Origin: Numida meleagris | Lineage: Eukaryota; Chordata; Aves; Galliformes; Numididae | Direction of reading: 5' to 3' | DNA: 64,000 nucleotides | NCBI RefSeq assembly: GCF_002078875.1 | Contig: NC_034412.1 | Location: 34,617,530 to 34,681,529, forward strand | Shown: piece by piece, positions 60,431 through 64,000 of the stretch | Numbering within the stretch: the stretch's first letter is position 1 | Layout: every line of letters starts with the position of its first letter | Translations under genes and position numbers: made by a program | The notes under the pieces: generated by a model | What the model saw: only the letters and a program-made list of their open reading frames with translations | What the model was told of the DNA's origin: nothing | The model's database searches: none

Positions 60431-63400
60431 CTTCAGACCTCTTGCTTTGCTTCCTAGATGGTGCAGCTTAAGCTAGTACCATGTAAGTTCACCAATACTT
60501 AATGAATTCACTTCCCTAAAGGCTAAAGCCTGCCTACTTGCCATGCATCACAACTGGAATTTACCACCCAGTTTTAGAGGAGTTTCAGCTCGTCAAACAG
60601 TCTGCGCACTTGCTGGTATTTGGAGCTCAGGGATCAGTCTTCCAGGATGACAGGAAAGTCAGCACTGTCTCCATTTGTCAGCCTGCTTTGTGACATCTCA
60701 TCACCACGGGAGGTGCAGCAGCTACCCCTGAGGACAGGGAAGAGCCACTCCAACTAGCTCTAATTCAGCATGGCCTCTGTAATTGAATAGAATTTCTTCT
60801 GATCTTCGCAGCCAGAAGGAATCAGATGTATAGAATCATGGTTTTTATTTGCTGACAAGATGCATTTCCACAGGTTTTCCCATGAGTGAGAGAAAAAAAT
60901 TGTTTTGTGGGCAACTCAGACCGCAGAAATGGAGTGAGATACAAATAGCCAGCAAGTACAGAACGAACGCTACCTCCTACTTCAGAGTGTGTTAAGGAAA
61001 GGTTGTTTGTCACTGATGAGCTGCAATCACAGGGCAATAAACTCTCCGTAGTGCATCTAGCAGCACAGTTAGCACAATGCTAACTGAAGGAAATCTGAAA
61101 TAAAAACACCTCGAAACAAAAACACACTGTTTGCCTTTTCTTTCTAACTAGTTACCAGAAAAGCAACAGAAGACTGCAGTCTGCTCAAACCCACCTTGCA
61201 GCTCCCAGTCAGGAAAAGCACATGCATGTAAAGCTGCTTGTATGTGCAAGCCTATTTCCCACTGCCATCAGGACCTCTTTCCTTGGAGAAAAAGGAAAGG
61301 ATACTTAAGTAAGCCAAAGCAGCTTCTAAAATGTAAGCAGCCAGTGCAAGAATTATTGTTAATTGAAGGCCAACACAGAAGTAATTTGCCCTCTCTTTTG
61401 TTTCTCTTAAAGTATTTTCAAATGCTTTTTTTGTTGTTGTTGTTGTTAGCTGGCTGTATTATTGGAAACCCTCTGTATTAATAAGCTGATCGGTTACTGG
61501 CTCCCTATCTGCTAAGCAGAGCCAGCAAACTGCTCTTTTTGCTTTTGTCTCCAAGCCAAAAGAAACTTTTATGGCAAATAAGTTCTCCCCTCCCCCTTCA
61601 CTTAGTCACAACACAATGGTGATATAGAAGCCTTCCATTTATCACCAGGAACAAAAATGTTAAGCCAGACAGCAAATGGGGCTTTGAAACAGGGTGCCTG
61701 GAACAAAACCTCCCACCACCACAGGCCACACAGCTCCTGACTCGGGTGCTCTCCTGAACCCACCACCACGCAGAGCAGGCTGGCCTCCTGTTTCGATTCA
61801 CACTGGCTTGGCTTACCTGGTGTTCTGCAATTCTCTACTATTAAAGTATACCGTATTCTGCTAAAAATCGTAAGGCGGTCTTTTCTTCACTAACCAATCT
61901 GGTTCTGCCAAACTCTAAACCTGCACTTGCAAAATACACGTTTTCTTTGCACTCTTAAAAGTGGAACAGTGGTGTGACCCAAGGATCGGAGCTGCTAGGT
62001 GGAAAAGTTCCACGGGGGGAATTTCTTAAGACAGTTTGAATGACAGCCAGGGGAGGAAAGCCTGCTGGAATCATCTGGGATGAATTCACTAACTGCCACC
62101 GCTTCTCAGAGTGACACGGCAAGACAGCCCGGCTGGCAGCTGAGGACCAAGGCTGGCTCCAGGTGACTCTGTCCCTCTGCTCTGCTCCAGGCTTGTGCTG
62201 TTAGCCCTGCCTCTTGCAGCTCTGCGGTCCTGGTCGTAAGGGCCCGGTTTCCCATCAGCAGAGCCACTGAATTAGTACACATTCGTGGTAGACACTATCA
62301 CATCTTCTCAAGCTTTGACTGAAATCCACTGCTGCTGCTCCCCCTCTGTAGCACCCCTGCTAAGCAAACCAAGGGATGTACATGCTCTCATCCTAGCCAG
62401 ATTTGACTGCTCCCTGAATAACACATAGGATCTATCACATACCAGCAGACATGAAACACCCTTGATGTGCAGTTCTCTAGAAGGACGTTAGACCTTCACT
62501 AAACCATACTTATTCATTGTTTTAGTATCTGTCACCACCATCTTTGCATAAACAATCTCCCTTTATACTGAATTCTCTGAGAATTATGCTATCTGAACAC
62601 CAGACAGCATGAACAATAGACAAAACAATTGCTCGGTTGGCTATGTTATTAGGGCTGTGCTGGCTACTCCCAACTGAGATAGTCTATAGCCTTGGCTGAG
62701 TGGCACTAATCATTTGAATGCAGAACTAGAAAAAGAGCAAGTCAAACTCCACCGAATTCCTGACCACTTTGAAGCAGAACGCACAATAAATGCAGCCGGT
62801 TGCCCTTCTGCCTGCCCCGTGTCCCCAAACAAACACGGGTCATATAGCATGCAACACCCAGCTCTAGGTTAAACAATGAATATAGTTTTCTAGAAGTCCA
62901 AAATAAGAACAACATGGGCAAAATTGCAACAAACAGCTACAGCTGTTTTTTTTTTTAACTTGCACAGGACATAACACTGTTCTTTTGGGTCTGTAATTTA
63001 CTGCTGTATCAGAGGCAGAGCTCTCTCTCATGCAAGCGCATACCATCTAAAACAGCAGAAAATGCATACATTCCAGTTTCCCTCCCACTGGTCAGTTAGT
63101 TTAATTAACAGTAATCATGAATTGTTCCAGCAGGCAGAAGAATTACCTTGCATGTAATTTACATCTTGACAGTAAGCACTCAGCCAGATTTCCAGAGGCA
63201 GACAGCACTTACCTACCTTGGAATTTAATCGAAGTCTGGTGCCTGGCACCTACTGGGTTATATTTCAGCTTCAGACTTGGCCTGTGCTCTGAATTTTTCC
63301 CCCTTATCAATCTCTTATTGCGTGTCACCAGCTTCTGCTGCTGATCGAAGTTCCCCACCACCATTTTCTGCTCTTACACCTCCGTTTGCTGTTTCCCACT

Positions 63401-63600
63401 TATGCATCTACTGTTGCAGCCTTACAGTTTATCTTCATGGTAGTGCAGCTTAAGAGGTAACTAATATAGCTTGATTATATGTGATTGATGTAGGACTCTA
63501 GCTCAAACAAAGTGCTGTCTTTCCCCAAGATATCTCGACCAAAGTCTCTGGCCAAAGCGTGTCTGTTACGAGCCCTTGGACTAAACATGCAACAATGATC
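60430..63600. other. Non-coding stretch, no gene recognised
   Basis: A TTG trinucleotide run lies at 61431-61446 and T11 at 62946-62956. A 9-base inverted repeat CAGTTAGCA-CAA-TGCTAACTG is at 61066-61086. Frames are short. Nothing else is recognised. Confidence 0.65.
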
Positions 63601-63607
63601 TAGCTAT

Positions 63608-63673
63608 CCAGTTAATAAGTGTGTAGAGTACATACAATCTGACTCCATTACTCTACACACTTCAATGGACTGG
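63608..63673. repeat. 14-base perfect inverted repeat forming a hairpin
   Basis: AAGTGTGTAGAGTA (63617-63630) pairs exactly with TACTCTACACACTT (63649-63662) across an 18-base loop. A further 5-base pair CCAGT/ACTGG (63608-63612 with 63669-63673) extends the stem past a 4/6-base internal loop. Total span is 66 bases. It has the size of a small-RNA precursor but no known family is recognised. Confidence 0.8.
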
Positions 63674-63679
63674 AAAAAT

Positions 63680-64000
63680 ATTTTGCAATGTAGCACTGAC
63701 AAGAACTAGGGCACCCTCAGAGCACTCAGCAAAGCAGAATATAGGTATGGTAACCTCCACTGCAATGAAGACAGTCTGAATATTGATCTCTAATTAAACT
63801 CTGTTTTCACACATTATTCCAGTTCCGCAGAATCAGGACCAGATGGAGGTGGAGGCTGTGGATGCTGAGGGAGCACACCGAGGCTGTGAAGGCAGAAGTG
63901 GCCCTGAAATGAAGTCTCTGCTACATGCTTCAGCTCCCTCTCTGCCAACATGTTCAACTCGAGCAATGCTTATTACACATAGCAGACGGAACACTTCTTA
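63680..64000. other. Non-coding end of window
   Basis: No frame, promoter or repeat is recognised. The last 200 bases contain a short GGAGGTGGAGGCTGTGG purine-rich word. Confidence 0.5.

Noticed and set aside
1..64000. CRISPR arrays, operons, tRNA/rRNA genes, prophage or integrative elements
   Set aside because: None of the required repeats, cloverleaf-type sequences or bacterial-style gene packing is present; the sequence is vertebrate-like.

Overview
This window looks like vertebrate nuclear DNA, most likely from a bird. The evidence is moderate GC with few CpG clusters, very low density of interspersed repeats, no primate- or rodent-type Alu or L1, and one clear CR1 LINE (about 28929-29665) whose 3' end resembles CR1 subfamilies of galliform-type birds. 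A few much older retroposon remnants remain (MIR-like, and L2/CR1-like LINE fragments on the minus strand). A 65-base run of N inside an A-rich microsatellite marks a draft-assembly gap. The species and locus cannot be named from sequence alone.

I find no protein-coding gene. Open frames on both strands are short, overlap one another, lack recognisable domains, and have about the length expected by chance in 64 kb. The longest is 218 codons at 15708-16364. No exon with flanking splice signals, CpG-island promoter, tRNA, rRNA, CRISPR array or complete transposon was recognised. The window is best read as intergenic DNA or the inside of a very large intron.

Layout: 1-12.8 kb is non-coding with homopolymer tracts, homeodomain/octamer-like AT-rich patches and a MIR-like repeat near 4 kb. 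12.8-25 kb holds several patches whose texture (clusters of homeodomain, MEIS, SOX and octamer-like words in low-repeat DNA) resembles vertebrate conserved non-coding enhancers, mainly 13140-13400, 22230-22390, 23400-23600 and 24600-24800. 28.1-29.7 kb is the repeat-rich part: a 65-base A-rich tract, then a 5'-truncated, internally deleted CR1. 33-39.7 kb is the densest stretch of enhancer-like patches (33030-33420, 35230-35560, 36320-36550, 37380-37680, 38890-39090, 39555-39680), interrupted by the (GAAAAA)n repeat and gap. 42.8-43.0 kb and 59.6-59.9 kb carry decayed antisense LINE reverse-transcriptase fragments, and 48.4-48.5 kb a MIR-like SINE. Two good inverted repeats lie at 53549-53582 and 63608-63673.

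No genes can be shown to work together here. If the window has a function, it is most plausibly cis-regulation of a developmental gene outside it; that is inference from base composition and motif words, with no alignment behind it. I found no evidence of a novel multi-gene system.
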